A DNA stretch of 64,000 bases from Corynebacterium sp. HMSC05H05 (GTDB taxonomy: Bacteria; Actinomycetota; Actinomycetes; Mycobacteriales; Mycobacteriaceae), in the NCBI RefSeq assembly GCF_001807265.1, contig NZ_KV788422.1, positions 60,925 to 124,924 of the forward strand, read 5' to 3'. This document shows positions 35,026 through 43,333 of the stretch, one piece after another. The notes beneath the pieces were generated by a model, which saw nothing but the letters and a program-made list of their open reading frames with translations, was not told the DNA's origin and did not search any database. Made by a program: the position numbers and the translations under genes. Within the stretch, counting starts at the first letter, position 1. The number at the start of each line of letters is the position of its first letter.

Positions 35026-35057
35026 GTGCAACGGGAGGGTCCGCGCGGCCGGAAGTG

Positions 35058-35369
35058 TTACTTCTGCAGGCCCGGCCGGTTCAGGCCCAGGTGCGGGCCG
35101 GCGAAGTACAGGCCGGCGGCGCCGATGGTGGCCACAATGGCGAGGATGCCGGCGAGCAGGCCAGCGAAGCGCTTGGCGTTGTCGATTTCGTCCTGGGTGT
35201 ACTCGGAGCTGCCCGGGCCGCTGGACTGCTTGCCCTGGTCGGAAGCAGTGTCGGTGGCTGCGGCGGAGTCCGTCGCCGGGGCGGCGGTGGCCACCGGGGC
35301 AGCGCCCGCGACGAGGGCGGCGGCGAGCGCGGGGGCGATGGCGCGGCGGGAGAAAGAGCTGGTGAGCAT
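35058..35369 (-). CDS. Small secreted or membrane-anchored protein
   Basis: A 103-residue protein. A signal peptide (about residues 1-30, ending ATAAPA) is followed by a short Ser/Thr/Asp-rich region and a C-terminal membrane helix (FAGLLAGILAIVATIGAAGLYF, about residues 69-92). It is probably anchored at the outer face of the membrane with a small periplasmic head. The ATG at 35369 (MLTSSFSRR) was chosen because AAGGGA lies just upstream; an ATG at 35384 is possible. I do not recognise the family. Confidence 0.7.
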   Translation of the reverse strand: MLTSSFSRRAIAPALAAALVAGAAPVATAAPATDSAAATDTASDQGKQSSGPGSSEYTQDEIDNAKRFAGLLAGILAIVATIGAAGLYFAGPHLGLNRPGLQK

Positions 35370-35471
35370 GAGCAGTCCCTTCATGGGCGTGAGCACGGGT
35401 GTATCCGCCACAGAATAACCGACCGCGCCTGATTGCCCCGCCACAGGCCCAGCGCCGGTCCCGCTCCGAAG

Positions 35472-36131
35472 CTACTGCCCGTCGATGAAGCGGGTGACCT
35501 TCTCCGTCTCGGCGATCTCCTGCAGCCTCTCTGCGGAGACCAGCCCGGTGACCACTACGACGGAGCCGCCGGCGGCGATGGGGCCGAGCACGTTCGCGGC
35601 GAACTCCTCAGTGGTGTGCCAGTCCTGCACCAGGTAGCGCTCCGCCTCAATGCCGGGCACGGCGAACGATCTCAAAGCGGGGGAGGCGCCAAAGTAGTCG
35701 TCGCCGTAGAAGCGCACGGTGGGGCCGAAGTCCACGGTGCCTACGGGCAGTTCACCGCCGGCTTCCACCACGCCGCGGCCGAACGGGTCGTCGGAGACCA
35801 CCACGCAATCGGGCACCTCACTCCACCGCGCGGCACCATCCAGGGTGGTGAAGATGAGGTCGGGGGCGGGGGCACCGGAGGCGTCGATAAGCGGGGTGCG
35901 CGAGGAGTTGTATGCGCCGATGGCGATGACCGCCGCTTGCCACGACACCGGCAGGTCGATGGCGACCTCGTCGCCGGCGTCGAATTCCTCATCGAGCATG
36001 TTGGCGACCTTGCTGGCCCAGTTGTCCAGCGTCTGCGCCGAAAAATCCATGCGTACGCCGCGCGAGTCGTCGTAGACGGTCAGGCGCGGCGTCGACGGGT
36101 CAGTCTGCATTAGCGGTGCGAGCATGCTCAT
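35472..36131 (-). CDS. TIGR03089-family protein
   Basis: A 219-residue protein of the actinobacterial TIGR03089 family, which looks like the N-terminal part of an adenylate-forming enzyme but is too short to be one. Visible blocks are YDDSRGVRMDFSAQTLDNWA, DEVAIDLPVSWQAAVIAIGAY, and the Gly-rich GPIAAGGSVVVVTG. In mycobacteria and corynebacteria it lies near lcp-type genes, as here. The function is unknown. It is on the same strand as the AbgT-family gene and lcpA. A CGTCGATAAGC motif lies at 35882. Confidence 0.88.
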   Translation of the reverse strand: MSMLAPLMQTDPSTPRLTVYDDSRGVRMDFSAQTLDNWASKVANMLDEEFDAGDEVAIDLPVSWQAAVIAIGAYNSSRTPLIDASGAPAPDLIFTTLDGAARWSEVPDCVVVSDDPFGRGVVEAGGELPVGTVDFGPTVRFYGDDYFGASPALRSFAVPGIEAERYLVQDWHTTEEFAANVLGPIAAGGSVVVVTGLVSAERLQEIAETEKVTRFIDGQ

Positions 36132-36158
36132 GCCCGCCCATCGTAAGGGGCAATTGCT

Positions 36159-37790
36159 TTACGACGCCAACATGATCGCCGCGCCCGGCCCCAACGGCAG
36201 GTCGAACTGGTACCAGATGAACAGCAGTACCAGCCAGAACATCCAGAACACCACCGTGAACACGATCAGGCGCGACATCAGGGTGCCGATGCCAGCCTTT
36301 GGTTCGTAGCGGCGCAGCTGGGTGAGGATGACGATGATGTACGGGTTGAGCGGGGTGATGATCTGCGTTGCGGAATCTCCGACGCGGTAGGCGGCTTGGA
36401 TAAACGCCGGGTCGAAACCCAACAGGGCGAACATGGGCACGAATACTGCGGCCATGAGCGTCCACAGCGCGGAGCCGGAGATGACCAGCAGATTCAGGCA
36501 GGAGGCGAGGACGACAAATGCGAGGATTGCGCCGAAACCGCCGATGCCCGCGGACTCGAGGGCTTGCGCGCCCTTGACGGCAGTCCAGGTGCCGATGCCG
36601 GTCCAGTTGAACAGTGCGATGAACTGGCCGAGGATGAACGCCAGCACCAGAAAGCCGGTCATTTCCTTGATGGACGAGCCCATCATGTCCGTGACGTCGG
36701 TGACGCTTTTCACGGTGCCGGCGGCCTTGCCGTAGACCAGGCCCATGACCACGAAGTAGAGCACCACGATGAACACGGTGGACTGCATCAGCGGCGAATC
36801 CGGCAGGAAGGTACCTTCCTCGTTGCGCCACGGCGAGCCCGGCACCAGCACGGCGACGGTGCCTGCGACGGTGAGCAGGAGCGTGGCCCACAGCGTGGCG
36901 GTCAGGCCATGCTTTTCGGCTGCGGTGAGCTCGGCGGTGATCTCGTTGCCGTCGCGGTCCAGGTCCGGAGCGTCCTCGCCGGGCGCGACCTCGGTGGGCA
37001 CGCCCAGTTTGTTTAGGCGCGGCTCCAGCACCTTGTCGATGATCAGGCCGGCGATGAAGCCCAGAATGGAGGCGGAGGCGATGTTGAACCAGTAGTTGGA
37101 CATCACCGTGACCTCGTTCGCCTCGAGGCTGGGCAGCGCCTCCATGACGGAGTTGGTGATGCCGGCGAACAGCGCGTCCAGGGAGCCGGGCAGGATCGAC
37201 GTGGCGTAACCGGCGCCCACGGAAGCGAAGCCGCCCAGCAGGCCGGCGACGGGGTGGCGGCCGGCGGCCTTGAACACCATGGCAGCCAGCGGCGGGATGA
37301 CAATGAAAGCCGGGTCCGCGATCAGCGAGGCGGACACGCCGATCAGGCCCACCGCGTAGGGCAGGACGGTTGTGTTGGCGGAGCCGAACAAGCGGCGGAT
37401 CAGCGCCGAGAGCATGCCGGAGCGCTCTGCGATGCCCACGGCCAGGATGATGGGAAGCACGTAGACCAGCGGCGGGAAACCGACGTAGTTTTCGCCCAGG
37501 TTCACGGTGAACCAGGCCAGTCCTTCCTTGGTGAAGAACCCGTGGATGGGGCGGACCTCGTCGGAGCCGGGGACCTGGACTTGGGCCCCGGACCAGGCCA
37601 TCACCGTGGAGATGACGGCGGTGATGAGGAACAGCAGGAGAAAGAGGGTGAACGGCTCGGGGAGTTTGTTGCCCACCTTCTCGATGGTGTTGAGGACACG
37701 GTCTGTTGCGCCCGGTTTCTCGGGCGCGTGAACCCTGTTGGCAGTTGTGGTGGTTTCTGGCGATGGCTCGGGCCGTGGTGTACGAGTCAT
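36159..37790 (-). CDS. AbgT-family transporter
   Basis: A 543-residue multi-pass membrane protein of the AbgT family (p-aminobenzoyl-glutamate uptake or drug-export relatives). About 12 hydrophobic segments are visible, with the conserved ISVSASLIADPAF-like GVSASLIADPAFIVIPPLAAM, the re-entrant GHPVAGLLGGFASV, and YRVGDSATQIITPLNPYIIVI near the end. The N-terminal 40 residues are polar. The ATG at 37790 (MTRTPRPEP) is preferred; a TTG at 37808 adds six residues. The true substrate is not known from sequence. Confidence 0.88.
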   Translation of the reverse strand: MTRTPRPEPSPETTTTANRVHAPEKPGATDRVLNTIEKVGNKLPEPFTLFLLLFLITAVISTVMAWSGAQVQVPGSDEVRPIHGFFTKEGLAWFTVNLGENYVGFPPLVYVLPIILAVGIAERSGMLSALIRRLFGSANTTVLPYAVGLIGVSASLIADPAFIVIPPLAAMVFKAAGRHPVAGLLGGFASVGAGYATSILPGSLDALFAGITNSVMEALPSLEANEVTVMSNYWFNIASASILGFIAGLIIDKVLEPRLNKLGVPTEVAPGEDAPDLDRDGNEITAELTAAEKHGLTATLWATLLLTVAGTVAVLVPGSPWRNEEGTFLPDSPLMQSTVFIVVLYFVVMGLVYGKAAGTVKSVTDVTDMMGSSIKEMTGFLVLAFILGQFIALFNWTGIGTWTAVKGAQALESAGIGGFGAILAFVVLASCLNLLVISGSALWTLMAAVFVPMFALLGFDPAFIQAAYRVGDSATQIITPLNPYIIVILTQLRRYEPKAGIGTLMSRLIVFTVVFWMFWLVLLFIWYQFDLPLGPGAAIMLAS

Positions 37791-37816
37791 GCACTCTGGT
37801 TTTACCAAACCGTCTG

Positions 37817-37847
37817 CAGGGTTTTTCCCGGTTTGGGAAAAACCCTG
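37817..37847. terminator. 13-bp perfect hairpin after lcpA
   Basis: CAGGGTTTTTCCC (37817-37829) pairs perfectly with GGGAAAAACCCTG (37835-37847), 5-nt loop. It lies 34 bp after the lcpA stop on the minus strand and 27 bp before the AbgT ATG. No T-run follows on the minus strand, so it may be an attenuator or weak terminator. Confidence 0.5.
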
Positions 37848-37880
37848 GAATTACATTCCCAAACAGTGGGATGGGGCGGG

Positions 37881-39482
37881 TTAGTTTACGCAGCGCGGGC
37901 TGTCGCCGTCGGCGGTGATCTCGGGGCCGATCTCGGTCGCGCCGAAATCCTCGCCCGGGGTGCCAACCGGCGCCTCTTGCTGTGCTTCCTCCGCAGTCAT
38001 GACACCCGGGCCGGCGTAATCCTCGGCCACGACGGCGATCATCGTGCCCGGCTCGAGGGTTGCGTTGGCCACCACAGGCACACCGCCGAGGATGCGGGCG
38101 AGTTCTTGCGCCGCGGGGTCGTTGGCGTCGGCGGCCAACACCTGGCTCTGGAAGTACAGGCCCTCCATGGCGTTTGCCACCTCGGAGACCTGGAGGCCCT
38201 GTTTGCCCAGCTCCTCGCCGACGCGGCCCGCCTGGCCCGGCACGGCGCCAGCGTTGAGCACGATGACATCCTGGGTGCCAAGCGTCGAGGACGACGCAGA
38301 GTCGGTGGAGTCGGGCGAGTCGGAGGTCTCGGTGGTGTCCTCTTCTTCCTGCTCGGGCTCCACCGCGTCTTCCATGAACCGGTGCACCTGGGCCACGTCG
38401 ACGGTGATGATGGATTCGCCGTAGTCGCCGATGCCGTTGACGGAGGTGACCGGAATGGTGGTGAACGTGACGTTGTCGCCCGCCAGGCCGGAAAGCTGCT
38501 GGGCGAAGCGGACAACATCCCAACCCTTGTCCAGCGTGACGGAGCGCTCCGCTGCGTTGGCCAGCTCGCGCAGGCGTGCCGGGTTGGTCAGGGTGCCCGC
38601 GGAAAGCATGTTGCGCACAAGCGACGCCATGAATGTCTGCTGGCGGACAATGCGGTCGAGGTCGCCGCGGGGCAGGTCGTGGCGTTGGCGCACGAACGAC
38701 AGCGCCTGGGTGCCGTTGAGGGTTTGCACGCCGGCGGGGAAGTGTGCGCCGGACAGCGGCTCGTCCACAGCGTTGTTGAGGCACACGGTCACACCGCCCA
38801 CGGCGTCCGTGAGCAGGACGAAGCCGAGCAGTCCCACCTGCGCGAAGTGGTCCACCTCCACGCCGGTGAGGTTGGCCACCGCATCGATCAAGCCCTCCTG
38901 TCCTGCGCGCGCGACCCGCTGCTCCAGCTCGGGTCCTTCGGGCATGCCGTCTTCTTCGATCAACTCTTCGCGCTTATCCGCGGCGTAGGCGCCGTAGACA
39001 CCGTTGATTTTCAGGTTGCCGTAGGTGCTGTCGTGGACGTACGTGTCGCGCGGAATGGACACGGCCGTCGCTTTCGAGCCGTCCTCCGGAATGCGGATAA
39101 CCATGATTGTGTCGGTGTTGATCTCACCGTCGGCGACGCCGGCGTTGAGGCGGGCGAGTTCGTCCTCGCTCAACGGGTTGCCCTGCGCGTCCGTGCGCGA
39201 GTCGGAGCCGACCAAGAGGATGTCCACGGCACCGTCGAGCGCAGCGTCTTCCTTGTTGCCCTTGCCCTTGGATTTGCTCTGGGAGCTGACGTCTAGCTCC
39301 GAGGCGGAAAGCTGCCCGCCCAAGCGGCCGACGGCGAAGTAGCCGACGCCAGACAAGGTGATTGCCAGGGCTGAGACCACCGCCAGCACGCCTTTGACCA
39401 CAGGGTGGCCGGACTGAGACACGTCTCGCGTTCGCGAAGGTGCCGCTTGAATATCGCGGGCACGCCGGTTGGGGTCAGTCAC
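37881..39482 (-). CDS. lcpA: LytR-CpsA-Psr protein (arabinogalactan–peptidoglycan ligase)
   Basis: A 533-residue LCP protein. A short basic cytoplasmic part leads to one membrane helix (GVLAVVSALAITLSGVGYFA, about residues 29-50), the extracellular LCP domain (DILLVGSDSRTDAQ, NTDTIMVIRIP, VSIPRDTYV, LSFVRQRHDLPRGDLDRIVR with catalytic Arg and Asp) and a C-terminal LytR_C domain (DVIVLNAGAVPGQAGRV). LCP enzymes join arabinogalactan to peptidoglycan. The GTG at 39482 was chosen because TATACT (39495-39490) ends 7 nt upstream, which implies a leaderless transcript. It is divergent from wbbL. In C. glutamicum lcpA has this location. Confidence 0.94.
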   Translation of the reverse strand: MTDPNRRARDIQAAPSRTRDVSQSGHPVVKGVLAVVSALAITLSGVGYFAVGRLGGQLSASELDVSSQSKSKGKGNKEDAALDGAVDILLVGSDSRTDAQGNPLSEDELARLNAGVADGEINTDTIMVIRIPEDGSKATAVSIPRDTYVHDSTYGNLKINGVYGAYAADKREELIEEDGMPEGPELEQRVARAGQEGLIDAVANLTGVEVDHFAQVGLLGFVLLTDAVGGVTVCLNNAVDEPLSGAHFPAGVQTLNGTQALSFVRQRHDLPRGDLDRIVRQQTFMASLVRNMLSAGTLTNPARLRELANAAERSVTLDKGWDVVRFAQQLSGLAGDNVTFTTIPVTSVNGIGDYGESIITVDVAQVHRFMEDAVEPEQEEEDTTETSDSPDSTDSASSSTLGTQDVIVLNAGAVPGQAGRVGEELGKQGLQVSEVANAMEGLYFQSQVLAADANDPAAQELARILGGVPVVANATLEPGTMIAVVAEDYAGPGVMTAEEAQQEAPVGTPGEDFGATEIGPEITADGDSPRCVN

Positions 39483-39489
39483 GCGGGGA

Positions 39490-39495
39490 AGTATA
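39490..39495 (-). promoter_or_regulatory. -10 hexamer of lcpA
   Basis: TATACT on the minus strand, 7 nt before GTG 39482. Confidence 0.6.
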
Positions 39496-39562
39496 CGACA
39501 TCCCTGTCTGAATACCGGAGGCCGCACCTGTGCCGTACACCGATTTCGGCCCCACCGGTGGG

Positions 39563-39568
39563 TATGAT
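39563..39568 (+). promoter_or_regulatory. -10 hexamer of wbbL
   Basis: TATGAT, 10 nt before the GTG at 39579. If used, ATG 39564 lies inside the hexamer and cannot be the start. Confidence 0.5.
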
Positions 39569-39578
39569 TCCAGCCATT

Positions 39579-40511
39579 GTGAACGCAGACTTTCTCCATA
39601 CGCCTCATGCGGCGGCATCCGATTTGCCGCTTGCTGTGATTACGGTGACGTACTCGCCGGGCGAGCATTTGTCGCACCTGATTGCATCGCTCGACGCGGC
39701 GACGAGCGGTGAGGTGCGCTTGGTCTGCGCGGACAACGGTTCCACCGACGGTGCTCCGCAGCGGGCTGCCGCGGAGCACGAGCACGTGGAGTTTCTGCCC
39801 ACTGGCGGAAATATCGGCTACGGGGCGGCGATTAATGTCGCGGCCGCGGCGCTTGCGGAGCGTCGAGAAGCGAATGCGATCCGGGGCGACTATTTCCTCA
39901 TCGTCAATCCGGACGTGGAATTCGGCCCGGGCAGCATCGACGAGCTCATCCGTTGCATCGACGCTGTGCCGCAGGCCGGGGCAGCGGGCCCGCGCATTGA
40001 GGAGGCGGACGGCTCCGCGTACCCCAGCGCGCGCGAGGTTCCCGGCCTTGCAACGGGCATCGGGCATGCATTGCTTTACGACGTCTGGCCGCGCAACCCG
40101 TTCTCCCGCGCCTACAAGGCGGACGCGAACATGCATGTCCAGCGCACCGCCGGGTGGCTCTCAGGCGCCTGTCTGCTGGTGCGGTGGGACGCGTTCGACG
40201 CCATCGGCGGCTTTGACGAGCGCTACTTCATGTACCTGGAAGACATCGACTTCGGCGACAGGCTCTCGCGCGCCGGGTGGGACAACCTGTACTGCCCGTC
40301 GTCGGTGATTTTGCACGACCAGGGCCACGTGGCGGGGAAGTTTCGCAAGGTGACGGTGCCCGCGCACCACGGTTCGGCCTACCGCTTCCAACGTGACCGG
40401 CACCCGCACCGGTGGCAGGCGCCGCTGCGCTGGGCGCTGTGGCTCGGGCTGAAGGTCCGCGGGGCGTTCCAGCTCGGGCTGCGCAAACCGCGGCGACGCA
40501 CCAATACTTAG
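39579..40511 (+). CDS. wbbL: Rhamnosyltransferase WbbL (GT2)
   Basis: A 310-residue GT2-family enzyme. In corynebacteria and mycobacteria it adds rhamnose to decaprenyl-PP-GlcNAc to form the linker between arabinogalactan and peptidoglycan. Motifs: LAVITVTYSPGEHLSHLI, VCADNGSTDGAP, IVNPDVEFGPG (metal-binding D-x-E-like), WLSGACLLVRWDAFDAIGGF and EDIDFGDRLSRAGW. The GTG at 39579 is preferred from promoter position; ATG 39564 is the alternative. It is followed 36 bp later by the guanylyltransferase gene with a strong ribosome-binding site. Confidence 0.92.
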   Translation: MNADFLHTPHAAASDLPLAVITVTYSPGEHLSHLIASLDAATSGEVRLVCADNGSTDGAPQRAAAEHEHVEFLPTGGNIGYGAAINVAAAALAERREANAIRGDYFLIVNPDVEFGPGSIDELIRCIDAVPQAGAAGPRIEEADGSAYPSAREVPGLATGIGHALLYDVWPRNPFSRAYKADANMHVQRTAGWLSGACLLVRWDAFDAIGGFDERYFMYLEDIDFGDRLSRAGWDNLYCPSSVILHDQGHVAGKFRKVTVPAHHGSAYRFQRDRHPHRWQAPLRWALWLGLKVRGAFQLGLRKPRRRTNT

Positions 40512-40547
40512 CGAGAACTTCAGTAAACAGGAAGAAAAGGACAAGCA

Positions 40548-41666
40548 ATGGCAACTTCGGAGCACATCGACGCCGCGCAGGCGGCCGACGGGGCGGTCAT
40601 AGAGATGGACGCGGTGATCTTGGTGGGCGGACGTGGCACGCGTCTGCGTCCGCTGACGGTGTCGACGCCGAAGCCGATGCTTCCCACCGCCGGCTACCCG
40701 TTTTTGGCGCATCTTCTCGCCCGCATCAAGGCCGCCGGCATGCGCCACGTGGTGCTGGGCACGTCCTATAAGGCCGAGGTGTTCGAGGAGTACTTCGGCG
40801 ACGGCTCCGAGTTTGGCTTGGAAATCGAGTACGTCGTGGAGGAAGAGGCGCTCGGCACCGGTGGCGGCATCCGCAACGTGCTAGACAGGCTGCGCTACGA
40901 CAACGCCATGGTGTTTAACGGCGATGTTCTCTCCGGCGCGGACCTGTCCGCAATCGCCTCGACCCACGTGGACAAGGACGCCGACGTTACGTTGCACCTG
41001 GTGCGAGTGCCGGACCCGCGCGCGTTCGGCTCGGTGCCTACGGATGAGGACGGCAACGTGCTGGCGTTTTTGGAGAAGACGGAGGATCCGCCGACCGACC
41101 AGATCAATGCCGGTTGCTACGTGTTCAAGCGCTCCGTGATCGAGCAGATCCCGGCCGGGCGCGTGGTGTCGGTGGAGCGCGACACGTTCCCGGGTCTGCT
41201 GGAGGCGGGCGCGAAGGTGGTCGGCCACGTGGATTCGTCCTACTGGCGCGACATGGGCCGCCCGGACGATTTCGTCCAGGGGTCTTCCGATGTGGTGCGC
41301 GGCATCGCGTACTCGCCGTTGCTCGAGGGGCGTACGGGCGAGTCGCTTGTGGACGACTCCGCTGGCGTCGCGCACGGCGTCATCCTCATCGGCGGCACGG
41401 CTGTGGGCCGCGGCTGCGAGATCGGGGCCGGCTCGCGTGTGGACGACTCGGTGATTTTCGACGGCGTGACCATCGAGCCTGGCGCAATGGTGCGCAACTC
41501 GATTATCGCCGCTGGTGCGCGGATCGGCGCGAACGCGCGGATCACGGACTGCGTGATCGGCGAGGGCGCAACTATTGGCGCGCGTTGCGAGCTGCAGGCG
41601 GGCATGCGCGTGTGGCCGGGCGTGGAAATCCCGGATTCGGGAGTGCGTTTCTCTCCGGACGCGTAA
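40548..41666 (+). CDS. rmlA2: Mannose-1-phosphate guanylyltransferase
   Basis: A 372-residue nucleotidyltransferase with a C-terminal left-handed beta-helix. The N-terminal signature is AVILVGGRGTRLRPLT, with PKPMLPTAGYPFL following and the metal-binding FNGDVLSGADL. The hexapeptide repeats near residues 260-350 (IGAGSRVDDSVIF, IGANARITDCVIG) form the helix. It makes GDP-mannose for mannan and glycolipid synthesis. In C. glutamicum the gene after wbbL is called rmlA2. The ATG at 40548 follows GAAGAAAAGG. It works with pmm and manA later in the window. Confidence 0.9.
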   Translation: MATSEHIDAAQAADGAVIEMDAVILVGGRGTRLRPLTVSTPKPMLPTAGYPFLAHLLARIKAAGMRHVVLGTSYKAEVFEEYFGDGSEFGLEIEYVVEEEALGTGGGIRNVLDRLRYDNAMVFNGDVLSGADLSAIASTHVDKDADVTLHLVRVPDPRAFGSVPTDEDGNVLAFLEKTEDPPTDQINAGCYVFKRSVIEQIPAGRVVSVERDTFPGLLEAGAKVVGHVDSSYWRDMGRPDDFVQGSSDVVRGIAYSPLLEGRTGESLVDDSAGVAHGVILIGGTAVGRGCEIGAGSRVDDSVIFDGVTIEPGAMVRNSIIAAGARIGANARITDCVIGEGATIGARCELQAGMRVWPGVEIPDSGVRFSPDA

Positions 41667-41755
41667 GCGACACGCCAAAACTGAAAAATAGTTGCTCAAA
41701 TCGGCGCCGCTACCATATGTAGTACCCCCGATGCGCACCCCCATCTCCTGGCGCG

Positions 41756-41779
41756 TGTGACTAATGTGACTCGTGTGAC
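41756..41779. promoter_or_regulatory. Three TGTGAC repeats at 9-bp spacing upstream of the whiB gene
   Basis: TGTGAC occurs at 41756-41761, 41765-41770 and 41774-41779, separated each time by exactly 3 bp. The array lies about 170 bp upstream of the GTG. GTGAC-type direct repeats suit an OmpR-family regulator, but the binding protein is unknown. Confidence 0.45.
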
Positions 41780-41946
41780 GAGCGACGTGGGAAATAGGGA
41801 GCGAGGGACCGAAACTGCAGAATTCTGGTTGCGGCTATTTAGTGTCCCGGTGTGTAATCACAGCAGTGTTATCCGCAGTACCCGCCAGCCGGGAACTGCG
41901 GTCACCACTCTTATACGACCGACAAGCAACTAAGGAAGGTAATGGC

Positions 41947-42243
41947 GTGGAAAACCAGGCAGACGCCACCCTCCGCGGCGCGGCCGCAGGAGGGATGACC
42001 CTCGACGAGTTGTTCGGCGCCGTCGAGCAGGAGTGGCAGGATCAGGCGCTGTGCGCCCAGACCGACCCGGAGGCGTTTTTCCCGGAGAAGGGCGGCTCCA
42101 CCCGCGAGGCGAAGCGGATCTGCAAAGCGTGCGCAGTGCGCGACGAGTGCTTGGAATACGCGCTCGAGCACGACGAGCGTTTTGGCATTTGGGGCGGGCT
42201 CTCCGACCGTGAGCGCCGCCGCCTGAAAAAGCAGATCGGCTAA
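41947..42243 (+). CDS. whcD: WhiB-family transcription factor (WhiB2/WhcD type)
   Basis: A 98-residue iron-sulfur regulator. The four cluster ligands are Cys36, Cys59, Cys62 and Cys68. The GIWGGLSDRERRRLKKQ block that follows is the WhiB turn and basic tail that contacts sigma factor and DNA. The position between the guanylyltransferase gene and DUF3499 matches whcD (whiB2) of C. glutamicum, linked to cell division and growth. The GTG at 41947 follows AAGGAAGG; an ATG at 41942 is out of frame. The 280-bp upstream region holds a TGTGAC triplet array. Confidence 0.95.
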   Translation: MENQADATLRGAAAGGMTLDELFGAVEQEWQDQALCAQTDPEAFFPEKGGSTREAKRICKACAVRDECLEYALEHDERFGIWGGLSDRERRRLKKQIG

Positions 42244-42246
42244 GCC

Positions 42247-42720
42247 CTACCAGGGGAAGTCTGGGGAGATAGTCCTCGGATCCAAGTTGAGGTAATTGGC
42301 CACAAGAGCGGTCAGAACCCATGTGATGAGTTCTGACCGCTCTTGTGTTTGCGCCGCCCGGTGCTCGATGGGCATGCGGAACACCACGAAGCGTGCGCGG
42401 GTGGGGTTGCCCTGCTTGTCCACCCCGGCCTGCAGCACGCGCCCGAGCGGCACCGGGCCGTCGGCGATGATCTCGTCCGGAAACACCGTCATGTCGGGGC
42501 TGAGACGCATCCGGGGAATGGTGTCCACGGCAAGGTCCACGCCGGCCAGCTCGTTGAAGTACTGGTTGTGCAGCGGCGCGTAGGCGTCGATGACCAGCTG
42601 GTCGAAGCTGTCTGCGCGGGTGCGGTAGCGCGGCACGCCGATCGGCAGGATGGGCCCGCGCACGCCGTGGCCGTGGCGGTTGCGGGCCGGTTGCACGTGG
42701 GAGGGGCCGGTGGAGCTCAT
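42247..42720 (-). CDS. Metallopeptidase-family-like protein (catalytic motif not visible)
   Basis: A 157-residue conserved protein in the position of the 'metallopeptidase family' gene found beside whiB2 in mycobacteria and corynebacteria (Rv3259-like). The alignable core is FDQLVIDAYAPLHNQYFNEL, VDLAVDTIPR, and DGPVPLGRVL, RFVVFRMPIEHRA. The C-terminal helix ERSELITWVLTALVANYLNLDP is where an HExxH zinc motif would be expected, but no such motif is present, so peptidase activity is doubtful. It starts divergently from DUF3499 and ends 4 bp after the whiB stop. Function unknown. Confidence 0.82.
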   Translation of the reverse strand: MSSTGPSHVQPARNRHGHGVRGPILPIGVPRYRTRADSFDQLVIDAYAPLHNQYFNELAGVDLAVDTIPRMRLSPDMTVFPDEIIADGPVPLGRVLQAGVDKQGNPTRARFVVFRMPIEHRAAQTQERSELITWVLTALVANYLNLDPRTISPDFPW

Positions 42721-42800
42721 ACCTGGCAATGCTATTGCGCCGCGCGGCGAAGGTGGCGCGGGCGCGCCGCGTTGCACTGTCGAAATCTCAACGCGGGGTT

Positions 42801-42806
42801 TAGACT
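42801..42806 (+). promoter_or_regulatory. -10 hexamer of the DUF3499 gene
   Basis: TAGACT, 7 nt before GTG 42814. Confidence 0.5.
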
Positions 42807-42813
42807 TGGCGCC

Positions 42814-43281
42814 GTGAATATCTACCGCCGTTGTTGCCGCCCCGGATGCGGCCGGCCCGCCGTGGCCACGCTGATCTACGCGTACGCGGATTCGACGGCA
42901 GTGGTCGGACCGCTCGCGCCCGCCCCGGACCCGCATGCGTGGGACCTGTGCGAGCGTCATTCCGCGCACATCACCGCCCCGGTGGGGTGGGAGCTGGTCC
43001 GCGTCGAGCACGTCGAGCTCGACGACGACGAGTTGGACGACGAGAACACCGACATCACCGCGCTCGCGGAGGCGGTGCGCGAAGCAGGAAGGGTGACCAC
43101 CGGGCTGGTGGAAACCGGCCAGGACCCGATCGAGTACTCGGCGGAGAAAGACTTCAACAACCCGGACACCTCCAACCACCCGGTGCACCGCACGAAGCGG
43201 GTGGAGGAGCAGATCGCGGCTGCCAAGGCGGCGCGTCGCTCGCACTTGCGCATCGTGCCGGACCCGGAGGCAGAGCAGTAG
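42814..43281 (+). CDS. DUF3499-family protein
   Basis: A 155-residue actinobacterial protein. The N-terminus is a zinc-ribbon-like CCRPGCGRPAVATLIYAYAD and WDLCERHSAHITAP, the hallmark of DUF3499. Its C-terminal half is charged and probably disordered (HRTKRVEEQIAAAKAARRSH). Function unknown. It lies just before the phosphomannomutase gene, as in C. glutamicum and mycobacteria. A TAGACT hexamer places a leaderless start at GTG 42814. Confidence 0.9.
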   Translation: MNIYRRCCRPGCGRPAVATLIYAYADSTAVVGPLAPAPDPHAWDLCERHSAHITAPVGWELVRVEHVELDDDELDDENTDITALAEAVREAGRVTTGLVETGQDPIEYSAEKDFNNPDTSNHPVHRTKRVEEQIAAAKAARRSHLRIVPDPEAEQ

Positions 43282-43320
43282 CAACAGCGGTCTGCGCAGG
43301 CCCGTGTCGGGGGCGCGCGA

Positions 43321-43326
43321 TAAGAT
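43321..43326 (+). promoter_or_regulatory. -10 hexamer of the phosphomannomutase gene
   Basis: TAAGAT, 7 nt before ATG 43334. Confidence 0.55.
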
Positions 43327-43333
43327 ACCGCGC

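Noticed and set aside
36100..38784. Minus-strand open frame of nearly 900 codons
   Set aside because: It runs through the AbgT-family and lcpA genes in another frame and is Arg/Pro/His-rich. The true frames show membrane helices and LCP motifs.
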